DNA of 64,000 nt from Hymenobacter metallilatus (GCF_003944705.1 NZ_RWIS01000002.1:124001-188000); one strand, 5' to 3'. Positions 54,343-62,475 are shown, counted from the first letter of the stretch. Translations and numbers: made by a program. Notes: generated from the letters alone by a model not told the origin.

Positions 54343-55128
54343 ATGTTTCAACTTACCCCGATGGTTCGCAACCTGCTCATTGCCAATGTGGTGGTGTTCA
54401 TTGCGAGCAAATACCTGCTCAACCTCAATTTGCTGGCGCTCTACCCCATTGGGTCGCCGATGTTCTGGCCCTGGCAGTTTCTGACGCACATGTTCATGCA
54501 CGCCGATGCTGGCCACATCTTTTCCAACATGATTGGCCTGATTGCCCTGGGGCCGCTGCTGGAGCAGCGTTGGGGGGCCAAGCGGTTTCTCACGTTCTGG
54601 CTGATTTGCGGGGTGGGAGCCGGGGTGTTATACAACGGCCTGCGCACCTACGAGGTACACCGCATGGGCCAGCAGCTGGAAACGTTCCGGGCGGAGCCGA
54701 CCGGCGTAAACCTGAAGGACTTCGTGGAAACCAACCTGCCAAAAGAGCTGGCAGAAACCCACGAGTCGGCGGCCGTGAAGCTGCACGATAACCCGGGCGA
54801 CACGTACGTTATCCAGAACGAGCTGGCTCAGCTGGAGCGGGTGTATGAGGCCAGCCGGGACGGCGCGATGGTGGGGGCCTCGGGGGCGCTGTTTGGGATA
54901 CTCATTGCCTTCGGAATGCTCTTCCCGAACTCCCTGCTGATGGTGTTTCCGCTTCCGGTGCCCATTAAGGCCAAGTACTTCGTGATACTCTACGGCCTGT
55001 TTGAGTTCTTTTTCGGCATCCGGCGCGTGCCCGGCGACAACATTGCCCACTTTGCCCACTTGGGCGGAATGCTGGTGGGCTTCATTGTGTTGCAAATCTG
55101 GCAGCGCAACCGCACCCGGCTGTACTAG
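54343..55128 (+). CDS. Rhomboid-family intramembrane serine protease
   Basis: A 261-residue polytopic protein. The rhomboid core is seen in WPWQFLTHMFMHADAGHIFSNM (residues 43-63), the catalytic Ser180 in VGASGALFG, and the catalytic His239 in HFAHLGG. It cleaves membrane-protein substrates within the bilayer. A non-membrane insertion of about 75 residues (98-175) between the middle helices is not part of the minimal fold. It starts 134 bases after mutL and is followed 106 bases later by a second rhomboid gene. An in-frame upstream start is rejected. Confidence 0.9.
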   Translation: MFQLTPMVRNLLIANVVVFIASKYLLNLNLLALYPIGSPMFWPWQFLTHMFMHADAGHIFSNMIGLIALGPLLEQRWGAKRFLTFWLICGVGAGVLYNGLRTYEVHRMGQQLETFRAEPTGVNLKDFVETNLPKELAETHESAAVKLHDNPGDTYVIQNELAQLERVYEASRDGAMVGASGALFGILIAFGMLFPNSLLMVFPLPVPIKAKYFVILYGLFEFFFGIRRVPGDNIAHFAHLGGMLVGFIVLQIWQRNRTRLY

Positions 55129-55234
55129 TGTGTCAGGCTGACGGTAAGGGAGGCAGCTTGCACGAAAATTGCGGACATTCCTCCCTCACCCCGCTGCCCA
55201 CCCGGCCGTATCTCTACCCTCCGCCCCACCTCGC

Positions 55235-56137
55235 ATGAGCATCGTCAACGATATCCGAACTGCTTTTAGTCGCCGCGACAACGCGCTGAACCAGCTGCTG
55301 CTGCTGAACGTGCTGGTGTTCGTGTTTCTGGTGCTGATGAAGGCAATCATGTACCTCTCGGGCACGCTGGCGTACTACCCCAACGTACTGCGGCAGTTTG
55401 CACTACCCTCGGATATGCCTTCGTTGCTGCGCCACCCCTGGACGCTGCTGACCTACGCCTTCACTCACGAAGGCCCCTTTCACATCCTGTTCAACCTGCT
55501 GAACCTATACTGGTTCGGGGCCCTGATTCGGGAGTACCTGGGCGACCGGCGCCTGGTGAGCCTGTACGTGCTGGGGGCGCTGACGGGCGCCGCGCTATTC
55601 CTGCTGGGCTTTAATCTGATACCTACGCTGCAGCGCTACGCCGAGGCCGGCGTGCCGCTGCTGGGGGCCTCGGCGGCTGTTACGGCCGTTATCATGGCCG
55701 CCGCCACCCTGCTGCCCGACTACACCTTTATGCTGTTTCTGCTGGGGGCCGTGCGCATCAAATACATTGCGGCTGTGGTGATTTTGCTGTCGGTGCTGGC
55801 CATCAACCAAGGCAACCCCGGCGGTGGCCTGGCGCACATTGGCGGCGCGCTCATTGGGTTTCTGTTCGTGAAGCAGCTGCAAGCCGGCCGCGACCTGGGC
55901 CGCCCGGTGCAGGCGGTCGGCGACTTTTTCGTGCGCCTGGTAACCGGCCGCCCCAACTTGCGCGTTACCCACCGCAATGCCAGTGCCGCGCCAGCCGCGC
56001 CGGTTGCGAAGAAAGGTGCGCCCACCCAGCCCGGCCAGGATGAAATCGACCTGATTCTGGATAAGATTTCCCACTCTGGCTACGAAAGTCTGAGTAAGGA
56101 GGAAAAGCAGAAGCTGTTCCGGGCCAGCCAGAAGTAA
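55235..56137 (+). CDS. Second rhomboid-family intramembrane protease with a C-terminal tail
   Basis: A 300-residue protein. Seen: WTLLTYAFTHEGPFHILFNLLNLYWFG (residues 69-95, the substrate-gating H/N block), Ser146 in LLGASAAVTAV, and His201 in LAHIGGALIGF. The serine motif reads GASA instead of the common GxSG. After the last helix is a 90-residue soluble tail (PAAPVAKKGAPTQPGQDEIDLILDKISHSGYESLSKEEKQKLF), a small domain often found after Bacteroidota rhomboids. ATG 55235 is preferred to a longer start. The two neighbouring rhomboids probably arose by duplication. Confidence 0.88.
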   Translation: MSIVNDIRTAFSRRDNALNQLLLLNVLVFVFLVLMKAIMYLSGTLAYYPNVLRQFALPSDMPSLLRHPWTLLTYAFTHEGPFHILFNLLNLYWFGALIREYLGDRRLVSLYVLGALTGAALFLLGFNLIPTLQRYAEAGVPLLGASAAVTAVIMAAATLLPDYTFMLFLLGAVRIKYIAAVVILLSVLAINQGNPGGGLAHIGGALIGFLFVKQLQAGRDLGRPVQAVGDFFVRLVTGRPNLRVTHRNASAAPAAPVAKKGAPTQPGQDEIDLILDKISHSGYESLSKEEKQKLFRASQK

Positions 56138-56154
56138 GTTGCCCCGATGAGTTT

Positions 56155-56367
56155 CTAATAAAACCCCGCCGCCTTCCAGGCAGCGGGGTTTATGGCAAAG
56201 TCGATGGCGCCGTTCATATAGCCAAAACTGTTGGCCGGGCTCACCAGCGCATCGGCAGGTACGTCGAAAATGGAGCCGCAGCGGAAGGTTACCTGAGGTA
56301 CATCGGCAAAAACGTGATGCCAGGCGTCGGTAATTTCAGGGTTTGTATCGGTAAAATAGAAGTGCAT
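56155..56367 (-). pseudogene. Truncated macrodomain gene
   Basis: A 70-residue open frame that begins like a macrodomain protein: FYFTDTNPEITDAWHHVFADV, then FDVPADALVSPANSFGYMNGAID with the ADP-ribose-binding PANSFG loop. Macrodomains are about 170 residues; here the frame stops after the first quarter. The codons of its last residues (NPAAWKAAGFY) lie inside a terminator-like hairpin (56161-56191). It is probably a deletion remnant of a poly/mono-ADP-ribose or nucleotide-binding gene. A short functional peptide cannot be excluded. Confidence 0.7.
56161..56191. terminator. Terminator hairpin after the second rhomboid gene
   Basis: AAACCCCGC and GCGGGGTTT form a 9-bp stem; the rightward strand reads into TTTAT and the leftward strand into TTTTATTAG. 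It probably terminates the rhomboid mRNA and overlaps the end of the truncated macrodomain frame. Confidence 0.7.
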
Positions 56368-56418
56368 ACAAGCGTTCAGAACGGCAAAATGCGCATTTCA
56401 GCACCCCTATTAGCATTA

Positions 56419-56458
56419 AAAAAACCGGCCACCCTAGACGTAGGGTGGCCGGTTTTTT
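56419..56458. terminator. 18-bp-stem bidirectional terminator before mdh end
   Basis: AAAAAACCGGCCACCCTA and its reverse complement TAGGGTGGCCGGTTTTTT enclose a 4-base loop. The hairpin lies between the truncated macrodomain gene and the end of mdh. Confidence 0.88.
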
Positions 56459-56474
56459 ATGGATTGGGTGCAGG

Positions 56475-57416
56475 TTACGCCGAGGCTTTGCTCAGGTTGT
56501 CCAGCGCGTCCATTACTTCTTTCACGTGGCCGCGGGAGGTTTCCAGCAGGGCTTTCTCCTCATCGTTGAGTTGCAGCTCGATAACCTTCTCGATGCCGTT
56601 TTTACCCAGGATAACCGGAGCACCCAGGTACACGCCGTTGATGCCGTATTCGCCCTGCAACTCGATGCACACGGGGAACACGCGGCGCTGGTCGCGCACA
56701 ATGGCCTCTACCATCTGGGCCGCGGCGGCACCGGGGGCATACCAGGCCGAAGTGCCCATCAGCTTCACCAACTCACCCCCGCCCACGGCGGTGCGCTGCA
56801 CAATGGCGTCCAGTTCGGCTTTGCCAATCAGCTCGGTTACGGGGATGCCGCCCACGGTGGTGTAGCGGGGTAGGGGTACCATGGTGTCGCCGTGGCCACC
56901 CATGAGCACCGCCTGAATGTCTTTGGGGCTCACGTTGAGGGCCTCGGCCAGGAAGGCGCGGTAGCGGGCCGTATCCAGAATGCCGGCCATGCCGAACACC
57001 TTCTCCCGGGGCAGACCCGAGGTCAGGTGGGCCTGGTAGGTCATTACGTCCAGGGGGTTGCTCACCACGATGATGATGGCGTTGGGCGAGTGTTTCACCA
57101 CCTGCTCCGTCACCGACTTCACAATGCCGGCGTTGGTGGCAATCAGGTCGTCGCGGCTCATGCCGGGCTTGCGGGGCAGGCCCGAGGTAATTACCACCAC
57201 GTCGGAGCCAGCGGTGCGGCTGTAGTCGTTGGTGACGCCCACCGTGCGGGAGTCGTAGCCGATGATGGGGGCTTTCTGCCAGATATCCAGGGCTTTGCCT
57301 TCGGCAATGCCTTCCTTGATGTCAACGAGGACGATTTCGTTGGCAATTTCGCGGGTGGCCAGTACATCGGCGCAGGTCGCGCCTACGTTGCCGGCTCCAA
57401 CTACGGTAACTTTCAT
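56475..57416 (-). CDS. mdh: Malate dehydrogenase
   Basis: A 313-residue LDH-like malate dehydrogenase (malate to oxaloacetate with NAD). Seen: the NAD fold VTVVGAGNVGATCADVLA at residues 3-20, VITSGLPRKPGMSRDDLIATNA with two substrate-binding arginines, VSNPLDVMTYQ, and the catalytic His block VLMGGHGDTMVPLPRY. An in-frame start 39 codons upstream is rejected because ATG 57416 begins at the conserved strand. A near -7 box, TAGCTTTA, lies about 40 bases upstream on the minus strand. Confidence 0.95.
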   Translation of the reverse strand: MKVTVVGAGNVGATCADVLATREIANEIVLVDIKEGIAEGKALDIWQKAPIIGYDSRTVGVTNDYSRTAGSDVVVITSGLPRKPGMSRDDLIATNAGIVKSVTEQVVKHSPNAIIIVVSNPLDVMTYQAHLTSGLPREKVFGMAGILDTARYRAFLAEALNVSPKDIQAVLMGGHGDTMVPLPRYTTVGGIPVTELIGKAELDAIVQRTAVGGGELVKLMGTSAWYAPGAAAAQMVEAIVRDQRRVFPVCIELQGEYGINGVYLGAPVILGKNGIEKVIELQLNDEEKALLETSRGHVKEVMDALDNLSKASA

Positions 57417-57549
57417 GGAGTGGATGGAATTGGGTGTGAACTTGTGGGTTGGCCGTAAAGCTACTCCATAGAAGTGAGAAGGTGAGCCATAAAAAGTGAG
57501 ACTTTTACACCAGAGCGTGTGGAGAGTTAGCAAGCTGTCCTCATAAGAA

Positions 57550-57579
57550 CGTCATTCCGAGCGGAGCCGAGGAATGACG
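57550..57579. repeat. Palindromic intergenic element, GTCATTCCGAGC type, copy 5
   Basis: CGTCATTCC (57550-57558) faces GGAATGACG (57571-57579) around GAGCGGAGCCGA. It is short but has the same outer tip as the other copies. It lies between mdh and the end of tilS. Confidence 0.6.
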
Positions 57580-57602
57580 GCCTTTCCACTGCTGCTCATG
57601 TC

Positions 57603-58931
57603 TCACATCCGCTTCACCAGCAGCACCCGTTCCGTCTGCTCCGTCACCCGGAACCGCTCATCAGGCCGGAAACCGATAACCCAGGCAATTTTGCCGTCGG
57701 CGGACACCAGCACCCACACATTGTCTTTCAGATTGAGGGGCACTTTCTGGTCGATGAGGAAGTCACTGAGCTTCTTCTTGCCCTTCATGCCGATGGGCAT
57801 AAACCAGTCGCCCTCCTGCCAGGGGCGCACCGTGAGCGGAAACTTGAGCACGTCGGCATCCAGGGCGGCCAGGGCTTTGCCTTTGGGTACGTCGTAGCCT
57901 TCGGTTATTTCCAGCAACTCAGTGCGCAGGTGCAGGCCGTCAATTTTCAGGGCTTCCTGCCCGGCCTGCAGCTGATGGCTGCCGAACTGCCGGAGCTTGC
58001 GCGGAGTAATTACCAGCTGGTCCCGGTCCTTCACCAGCTGGTGCGTGGGCGACTCGAAGCGGCGGCCCGGCTCGGCCCCGAAGCTCTGCACAATGTCCTT
58101 GGTAACGAGGTAGCTGAAGCCGAAGGGCCGCAGCAGTTCGTGCAGCACCAGGGCCGTGGCGGCAGTTTTCTGGAGCAGGCGAATATCAAGGTAGGTAGCT
58201 TCCGGCTCCTGGCGCTGGGCCTGGGCGGCGGTTTCCTCCACGTAGCGGCGCACAATTTCCTCGGCCGCGCCCACGCGCTCTGCTGTCACGCTCATGGTGT
58301 GGTCGAGGGAAGGGTTAATGTCGCGCAGCACGGGCAGCACCTCTAGGCGCAGGCGGTTACGCTGGTACACTGGCGAGTCGTTGCTGGCATCCTCGCGCCA
58401 GATCAGGCGGTTTTCCACCACGTAGTCGTACAGGTCGGGCTTGCTTACGGCCAGTAGGGGGCGCACCAGATGGCCGGCTTTGGGCCGGATGCCGTGCAGC
58501 CCGGCCAGGCCGGTACCGTGGGTGAGGTTGAGCAACATGGTTTCGGCGGTGTCGCGCTGGTGGTGGGCGGTGGCAATGGCGGCGTAGCCTTGCTGCTCCC
58601 GCACCCGCTCAAACCACTCGTAGCGCAGGGCGCGGGCGGCCATCTGGGTTGAAATGCCTTCCTGCTCAGCAAACTTCTTGGTCTGGAAAAACTCCACAAA
58701 GTAAGGGGCCTCGTACTTCTCGGCCAGTTTGCGCACGAACTGCTCGTCGGCGTCGGCTTCCTCGCCGCGCAGCCCAAAGTGGCAGTGCGCCACCCCAAAT
58801 TTCACCCCCAGCCGGTGCAGCACGTCGGCCAGCACCACCGAGTCGAGGCCGCCGCTGACGGCTACCAGCAGCTGGTCGGTGGGGGAGAAGAGAGAGTTTT
58901 CCTGAATGAAGAGTTGAATTTGGTCGAGCAT
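57603..58931 (-). CDS. tilS: tRNA(Ile)-lysidine synthetase
   Basis: A 442-residue tRNA-modifying ligase that converts C34 of tRNA-Ile(CAU) to lysidine, so that AUA is read as Ile. The PP-loop SGGLDS is at residues 26-31; VAHCHFGLRGEEADADEQFV and ATAHHQRDTAETMLLNLTHGTG follow in the TilS order. The C-terminal part (VRPWQEGDWFMPIGMKGKKKLSDFLIDQKVP) matches the TilS C-terminal domain. ATG 58931 is chosen over a TTG four codons earlier. The gene is essential in most bacteria. Confidence 0.94.
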   Translation of the reverse strand: MLDQIQLFIQENSLFSPTDQLLVAVSGGLDSVVLADVLHRLGVKFGVAHCHFGLRGEEADADEQFVRKLAEKYEAPYFVEFFQTKKFAEQEGISTQMAARALRYEWFERVREQQGYAAIATAHHQRDTAETMLLNLTHGTGLAGLHGIRPKAGHLVRPLLAVSKPDLYDYVVENRLIWREDASNDSPVYQRNRLRLEVLPVLRDINPSLDHTMSVTAERVGAAEEIVRRYVEETAAQAQRQEPEATYLDIRLLQKTAATALVLHELLRPFGFSYLVTKDIVQSFGAEPGRRFESPTHQLVKDRDQLVITPRKLRQFGSHQLQAGQEALKIDGLHLRTELLEITEGYDVPKGKALAALDADVLKFPLTVRPWQEGDWFMPIGMKGKKKLSDFLIDQKVPLNLKDNVWVLVSADGKIAWVIGFRPDERFRVTEQTERVLLVKRM

Positions 58932-58945
58932 GGGAAAGCGCAATC

Positions 58946-59100
58946 TAGTGCTAAAGGGCTAGCTCCCCTCCTTGGAAAGGAGGGGCTGGGGGTGGTTGAT
59001 GGCAAATGAACAGGCTACTTTTAGAGCAAAAAGGATGTTCAACGAGTGTCAACCACCCCCAGCCCCTCCTTTCCAAGGAGGGGAGCTAGCCTTAGCACTA
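58946..59100. repeat. Large inverted repeat with 52-54-base arms
   Basis: Positions 58946-58999 and 59049-59100 are reverse complements apart from a 2-base insertion; the loop is about 49 bases. Each arm contains its own palindrome, CCCCTCCTTGGAAAGGAGGGG without the last G-run mismatch, so each arm can fold alone. It resembles a small MITE-like element. It fills the gap between tilS and the LptA-like gene. Confidence 0.85.
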
Positions 59101-59153
59101 AACAGAAGACCTGTACTACCTCACAAAGAAAACCGTTAGCAACGGCCCTTCTG

Positions 59154-59161
59154 TACCTTTG
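59154..59161 (+). promoter_or_regulatory. -7 promoter box of the LptA-like gene
   Basis: TACCTTTG, an exact TAnnTTTG match, ends 7 bases before the ATG at 59169. The mRNA would have almost no leader. Confidence 0.6.
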
Positions 59162-59168
59162 CGCCGAA

Positions 59169-60866
59169 ATGTCGTTCCCGAAGCCTCTTTTTCTTCTGCT
59201 GTTGCTGCTTCTGCCGGTTCTGGGCTGGGCCCAGCAGCGCCCGGCCGCCCGGCCCACAAATCAGCCCACACCCCAGAAAGGGCAGCAGATTGAGCTGTTG
59301 ACCGCCTCAGAATTGCAGGGCGGTGATTTTAACGGGGTGGAAATCCGCAAGCTGATTGGCAACGTGAGCTTCCGCCAGGGCACCACGCTACTTTACTGCG
59401 ACTCGGCCTACCAATACACCGAGCGCAACGCCCTGGAGGCATTCAGCAACGTGCGCATCATCCAGAACGATACCATCACCATTACCGGCGACCGGGGCAC
59501 CTATGACGGCGACACCCGCAAGGCCCGCATGACCGGCAACGTAACCATGCGCGACCCACGCATGACCCTCACCACCCAACTGCTCGACTACGACCTGAAC
59601 AGCAACCTGGCCTACTATAGCACCGGCGGCCACCTCCAGGACCCCGAAAACACGCTCGACAGCCAGTTTGGGTACTACAATACCCAGAGCAAGGTGTTCA
59701 GCTTCAAGCGCAACGTGAAGCTGATTACCAAGGAAAATACCATCGACACCGATACGCTGCAGTACAACACCGTCAGCAAGATTGCCTACTTCTTTGGGCC
59801 TACCCGCATCAAGGGCAAGCAAGGCAACCTCTACGCCGAAAACGGGAACTACAACACCGTTACCAAGATTTCCAACTTCGCCCGCAACGCTAAAATCGAA
59901 ACGCCCAACTACCTGCTGGGCGGGGATAAGCTGTACTACGACGAAGCCCGGCAGTACGGGGTGGCTACCGGCCGCGTGTCCATGACCTCGAAGAAGGATA
60001 ATCTGGTAATTCGGGGCGACGTGGGACGGTACTGGCGGGCCCAGGGCCGGGCCAAGGTGTACGGCAGCCAGCCCGTGATGCGCAATATCTCGGACAAGGA
60101 TACCCTCTACCTCTCGGCCGATACGCTGGTGAGCGTGGAGGGCCGCCCGCCCCAGAACAAGGCCGGCGTGATTTACGCTTACCGCAAAGTCCGCATCTTC
60201 CGCGCTGACCTGCAGGGCCGCTGCGACTCGCTCACCTACGACCGGCAGGATTCCGTTATCTACCTCAGCCACGACCCGGTGCTCTGGAACAAGGGCAACC
60301 AGCTCACCGCCGACTCCATGGAGATTCAGCAGCGCCGCGGCCAGATTGACCAGATGCGCCTGTTCGGCCACGCTTTCAGCATCGGACAGGATACGCTGCT
60401 GAACTTCAACCAGGTGAAGGGCCGCAACATGGTGGCCTACTTCCGCGACAAATCCATCAAAAAAATTGATGTGCTTGGCAACGCCGAGAGCCTCTACTAT
60501 GCTCTTGAGGGCGACACGGCCGTGTCGGGCGTGAATAAAAGCCTCTCGGCCACCATGGCCCTGCGGTTTCAGGAGGGCAAGCTTAACACCATCAGCTTCC
60601 TTACCAACCCTGAGGCCCAGTTTATTCCGCCCAACGACCTAAAAGCCGAAGATGCCAAACTCACGGGTTTCCGCTGGCGCGCCGCGGAACGCCCTAACCG
60701 CCGCCAGACGTTAGGTAAGCATTTCGCGCTGCCCGCCAAGGCAAAGAAGAAAGCGGCTCCCGTCAAGAAAGCTACGACTACCAAAAAATCAACGACCACC
60801 AAAAAAGCCGCGCCAAAAAAGCCGGCGGCTAAACCCCGAACCGCTCCTAAATCTGTGAAGAAATAA
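59169..60866 (+). CDS. Secreted OstA/LptA-like protein with Lys-rich tail
   Basis: A 565-residue protein with a signal peptide (SFPKPLFLLLLLLLPVLGWAQQ). The body is a long chain of beta repeats with LLTASELQGGDFNGVEIRKLIGNVSFRQG, then repeating DTITITGDRGTYDGDTRKARMTGNVTM-type strands, as in the OstA/LptA periplasmic lipopolysaccharide bridge. It is larger than LptA and probably serves outer-membrane glycolipid transport in this phylum. The C terminus (about residues 520-565) is a Lys/Ala-rich tail (KKKAAPVKKATTTKKS). ATG 59169 is 7 bases from its -7 box. Confidence 0.87.
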   Translation: MSFPKPLFLLLLLLLPVLGWAQQRPAARPTNQPTPQKGQQIELLTASELQGGDFNGVEIRKLIGNVSFRQGTTLLYCDSAYQYTERNALEAFSNVRIIQNDTITITGDRGTYDGDTRKARMTGNVTMRDPRMTLTTQLLDYDLNSNLAYYSTGGHLQDPENTLDSQFGYYNTQSKVFSFKRNVKLITKENTIDTDTLQYNTVSKIAYFFGPTRIKGKQGNLYAENGNYNTVTKISNFARNAKIETPNYLLGGDKLYYDEARQYGVATGRVSMTSKKDNLVIRGDVGRYWRAQGRAKVYGSQPVMRNISDKDTLYLSADTLVSVEGRPPQNKAGVIYAYRKVRIFRADLQGRCDSLTYDRQDSVIYLSHDPVLWNKGNQLTADSMEIQQRRGQIDQMRLFGHAFSIGQDTLLNFNQVKGRNMVAYFRDKSIKKIDVLGNAESLYYALEGDTAVSGVNKSLSATMALRFQEGKLNTISFLTNPEAQFIPPNDLKAEDAKLTGFRWRAAERPNRRQTLGKHFALPAKAKKKAAPVKKATTTKKSTTTKKAAPKKPAAKPRTAPKSVKK

Positions 60867-60870
60867 CATT

Positions 60871-60940
60871 GTCATTCCGACGGCAGGGGAATCCGGGGGC
60901 ACACGCCAGATTCCTCCTGCCGCTTTATGCGCGAAATGAC
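60871..60940. repeat. Palindromic intergenic element, GTCATTCCGA type, copy 6
   Basis: The outer pair GTCATT (60871-60876) and AATGAC (60935-60940), with a longer inner stem around CGGCAGG, gives an imperfect hairpin. It lies between the LptA-like gene and bamD. Confidence 0.6.
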
Positions 60941-60991
60941 GTTCTGTTTGCGCGGAGTGATGGTTGTATTCCCTTTCTAATCAATACCAAA

Positions 60992-61019
60992 TTTGCCTCA
61001 CCGATTCTTCTTACCTTTG
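60992..61019 (+). promoter_or_regulatory. Complete -33/-7 promoter of bamD
   Basis: TTTG at 60992-60995, 16 bases, and TACCTTTG at 61012-61019. Both boxes match the Bacteroidota consensus. The bamD ATG is 7 bases after the -7 box, so the transcript would be nearly leaderless. Confidence 0.72.
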
Positions 61020-61026
61020 CGCCCTT

Positions 61027-61851
61027 ATGCTGTCTTTCCGTCCTGCCTTTCTTATTCTGTTCCTGAGCATCTTGCTATTGGGCTCCTGCACCGGCTACCA
61101 AAAGCTGCTGAAGAGCACCGATGTGAACAAGAAGTATGAAGCTGCCATTCAGTACTACGAAAAGGGCGACTACTTTAAGGCCGGTACGCTGCTGGAAGAG
61201 TTGATTCCGCTGTTGAAGGGCCGTCCGGAGTCGGAAAAAGCGCAATTCTATTTCGCCAATACCAACTTTCAGCAGCGAAACTACACCCTGAGCGCCTACT
61301 ACTTCAAAACGTTCTACGAGACCTATCCGAACTCGCAGTACGCCGAGGAATCGGCCTTTATGCAGGCCAAATCGTTGTTCCGCGACTCCCCCGACTACCA
61401 GCTGGACCAGACCAACACGTTTACGGCGCTGGAGGTAATTCAGGATTTTCTCAACCGTTTTCCCGAAAGCAAGTACCGCCCCGAAACGGAAGGTATGTCG
61501 CAGGAGCTGCAGAAAAAACTGGAAAACAAGGCCTTCCGCTCCGCTCGTCTCTACTACGATTTGCGCTATTACCAGTCGGCTGTAACGGCTTTTACCGGAT
61601 TTCAACAGCAGTACCCGGCATCTGCTTACGGCGAGCAGGCGGCTTTCCTGAAGCTTAGTGCCCAGTTTGATCTGGCAACGGAAAGCGTGGAGGAAAAGCA
61701 GCGGGAACGATACCTGGAGGCCATTGCCTTCTACCAGAACTTCATCGACGCTTTCCCGCAAAGCAAAAACCTGAAGGACGCCGAGCGGATGTACGACCAA
61801 TCCCGCGACGCGGTGGCCAAGCTGAAGCCCGAAACTACCGCCGCGAAATAA
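61027..61851 (+). CDS. bamD: BamD-like outer-membrane assembly lipoprotein
   Basis: A 274-residue lipoprotein: hydrophobic start and lipobox LGSC with Cys21, then a TPR-type helical body (YEAAIQYYEKGDYFKAGTLLEELIPL, then FANTNFQQRNYTLSAYYFKTFYETYPNSQYAEESAFMQ). It is the periplasmic scaffold of the BAM complex that inserts beta-barrel proteins. ATG 61027 directly follows the promoter; an upstream start is rejected. It is followed by rpoZ, as in many Bacteroidota genomes. Confidence 0.92.
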   Translation: MLSFRPAFLILFLSILLLGSCTGYQKLLKSTDVNKKYEAAIQYYEKGDYFKAGTLLEELIPLLKGRPESEKAQFYFANTNFQQRNYTLSAYYFKTFYETYPNSQYAEESAFMQAKSLFRDSPDYQLDQTNTFTALEVIQDFLNRFPESKYRPETEGMSQELQKKLENKAFRSARLYYDLRYYQSAVTAFTGFQQQYPASAYGEQAAFLKLSAQFDLATESVEEKQRERYLEAIAFYQNFIDAFPQSKNLKDAERMYDQSRDAVAKLKPETTAAK

Positions 61852-61861
61852 AAATTTAGCG

Positions 61862-61950
61862 TGAATACGGAGGGTGTACTGTAAAAACGTGGAACATGCG
61901 GCTCGGGTAACAGGCCGTATATGTTCCAGTACTGCATACTCACCGTATTC
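61862..61950. repeat. Imperfect long hairpin between bamD and rpoZ
   Basis: GAATACGG (61862-61869) faces CCGTATTC (61943-61950), and TGGAACAT (61890-61897) faces ATGTTCCA (61921-61928), with partial pairing between. No T tail follows. It may stabilise the bamD mRNA or attenuate transcription into rpoZ. Confidence 0.65.
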
Positions 61951-61982
61951 CTACATTCTGCACATTCTCAACACATTTGTCC

Positions 61983-62312
61983 ATGAAGACTCCGAACAAC
62001 GTTCCTGCTTCCATTGTAACTCGCAACATGTCGGATTTCACCGCTGAAACCGGCAACGTGTACGAAAGCATTGCCATCATTTCCAAGCGCGCCAACCAGA
62101 TTTCCGTGAAGCTGAAAGAAGAGCTGAACGGCAAGCTGGCCGAGTTTGCTACCACCGTCGACAACCTGGAAGAGGTGTTTGAGAACCGGGAGCAAATCGA
62201 AATTTCCAAGCACTACGAGCGGCTGCCCAAGCCCACCAACCTGGCCGTAGAGGAGTTTCTGGAAGGCAAAGTACATTTCAGTACTCCCGCTGAGGACGAG
62301 CTGAAAGGCTAG
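61983..62312 (+). CDS. rpoZ: RNA polymerase omega subunit
   Basis: A 109-residue omega-type subunit. Seen: TETGNVYESIAIISKRANQI, the conserved N-terminal helix that contacts beta-prime, and LEEVFENREQIEISKHYERLPKPTNLAVEEFLEGKV in the second half, characteristic of the longer Bacteroidota RpoZ/Rpb6 form. It stabilises RNA polymerase. ATG 61983 is preferred over a TTG two codons earlier. Its neighbours bamD and coaC are in the usual order for the phylum. Confidence 0.9.
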   Translation: MKTPNNVPASIVTRNMSDFTAETGNVYESIAIISKRANQISVKLKEELNGKLAEFATTVDNLEEVFENREQIEISKHYERLPKPTNLAVEEFLEGKVHFSTPAEDELKG

Positions 62313-62403
62313 TCAGTCGGCCTGCACCAGCACATCATGCAGCGTTGGGCAAAGCTGCTGGCCGAGGTAGTAGCGCACGTTACTGCTGGTGCCGGCTGTG
62401 TTG

Positions 62404-62435
62404 CCCGGCGCTGCATGTTGCATGTCAGCGCCGGG
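62404..62435. repeat. 10-bp hairpin before coaC
   Basis: CCCGGCGCTG and CAGCGCCGGG are perfect inverted repeats around a 12-base loop, in the 163-base gap before coaC. No T run follows; an attenuator or pause is possible. Confidence 0.5.
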
Positions 62436-62475
62436 CCAACGGGTATCTTTTTACTTGCACACAGCTGTTTACTCC

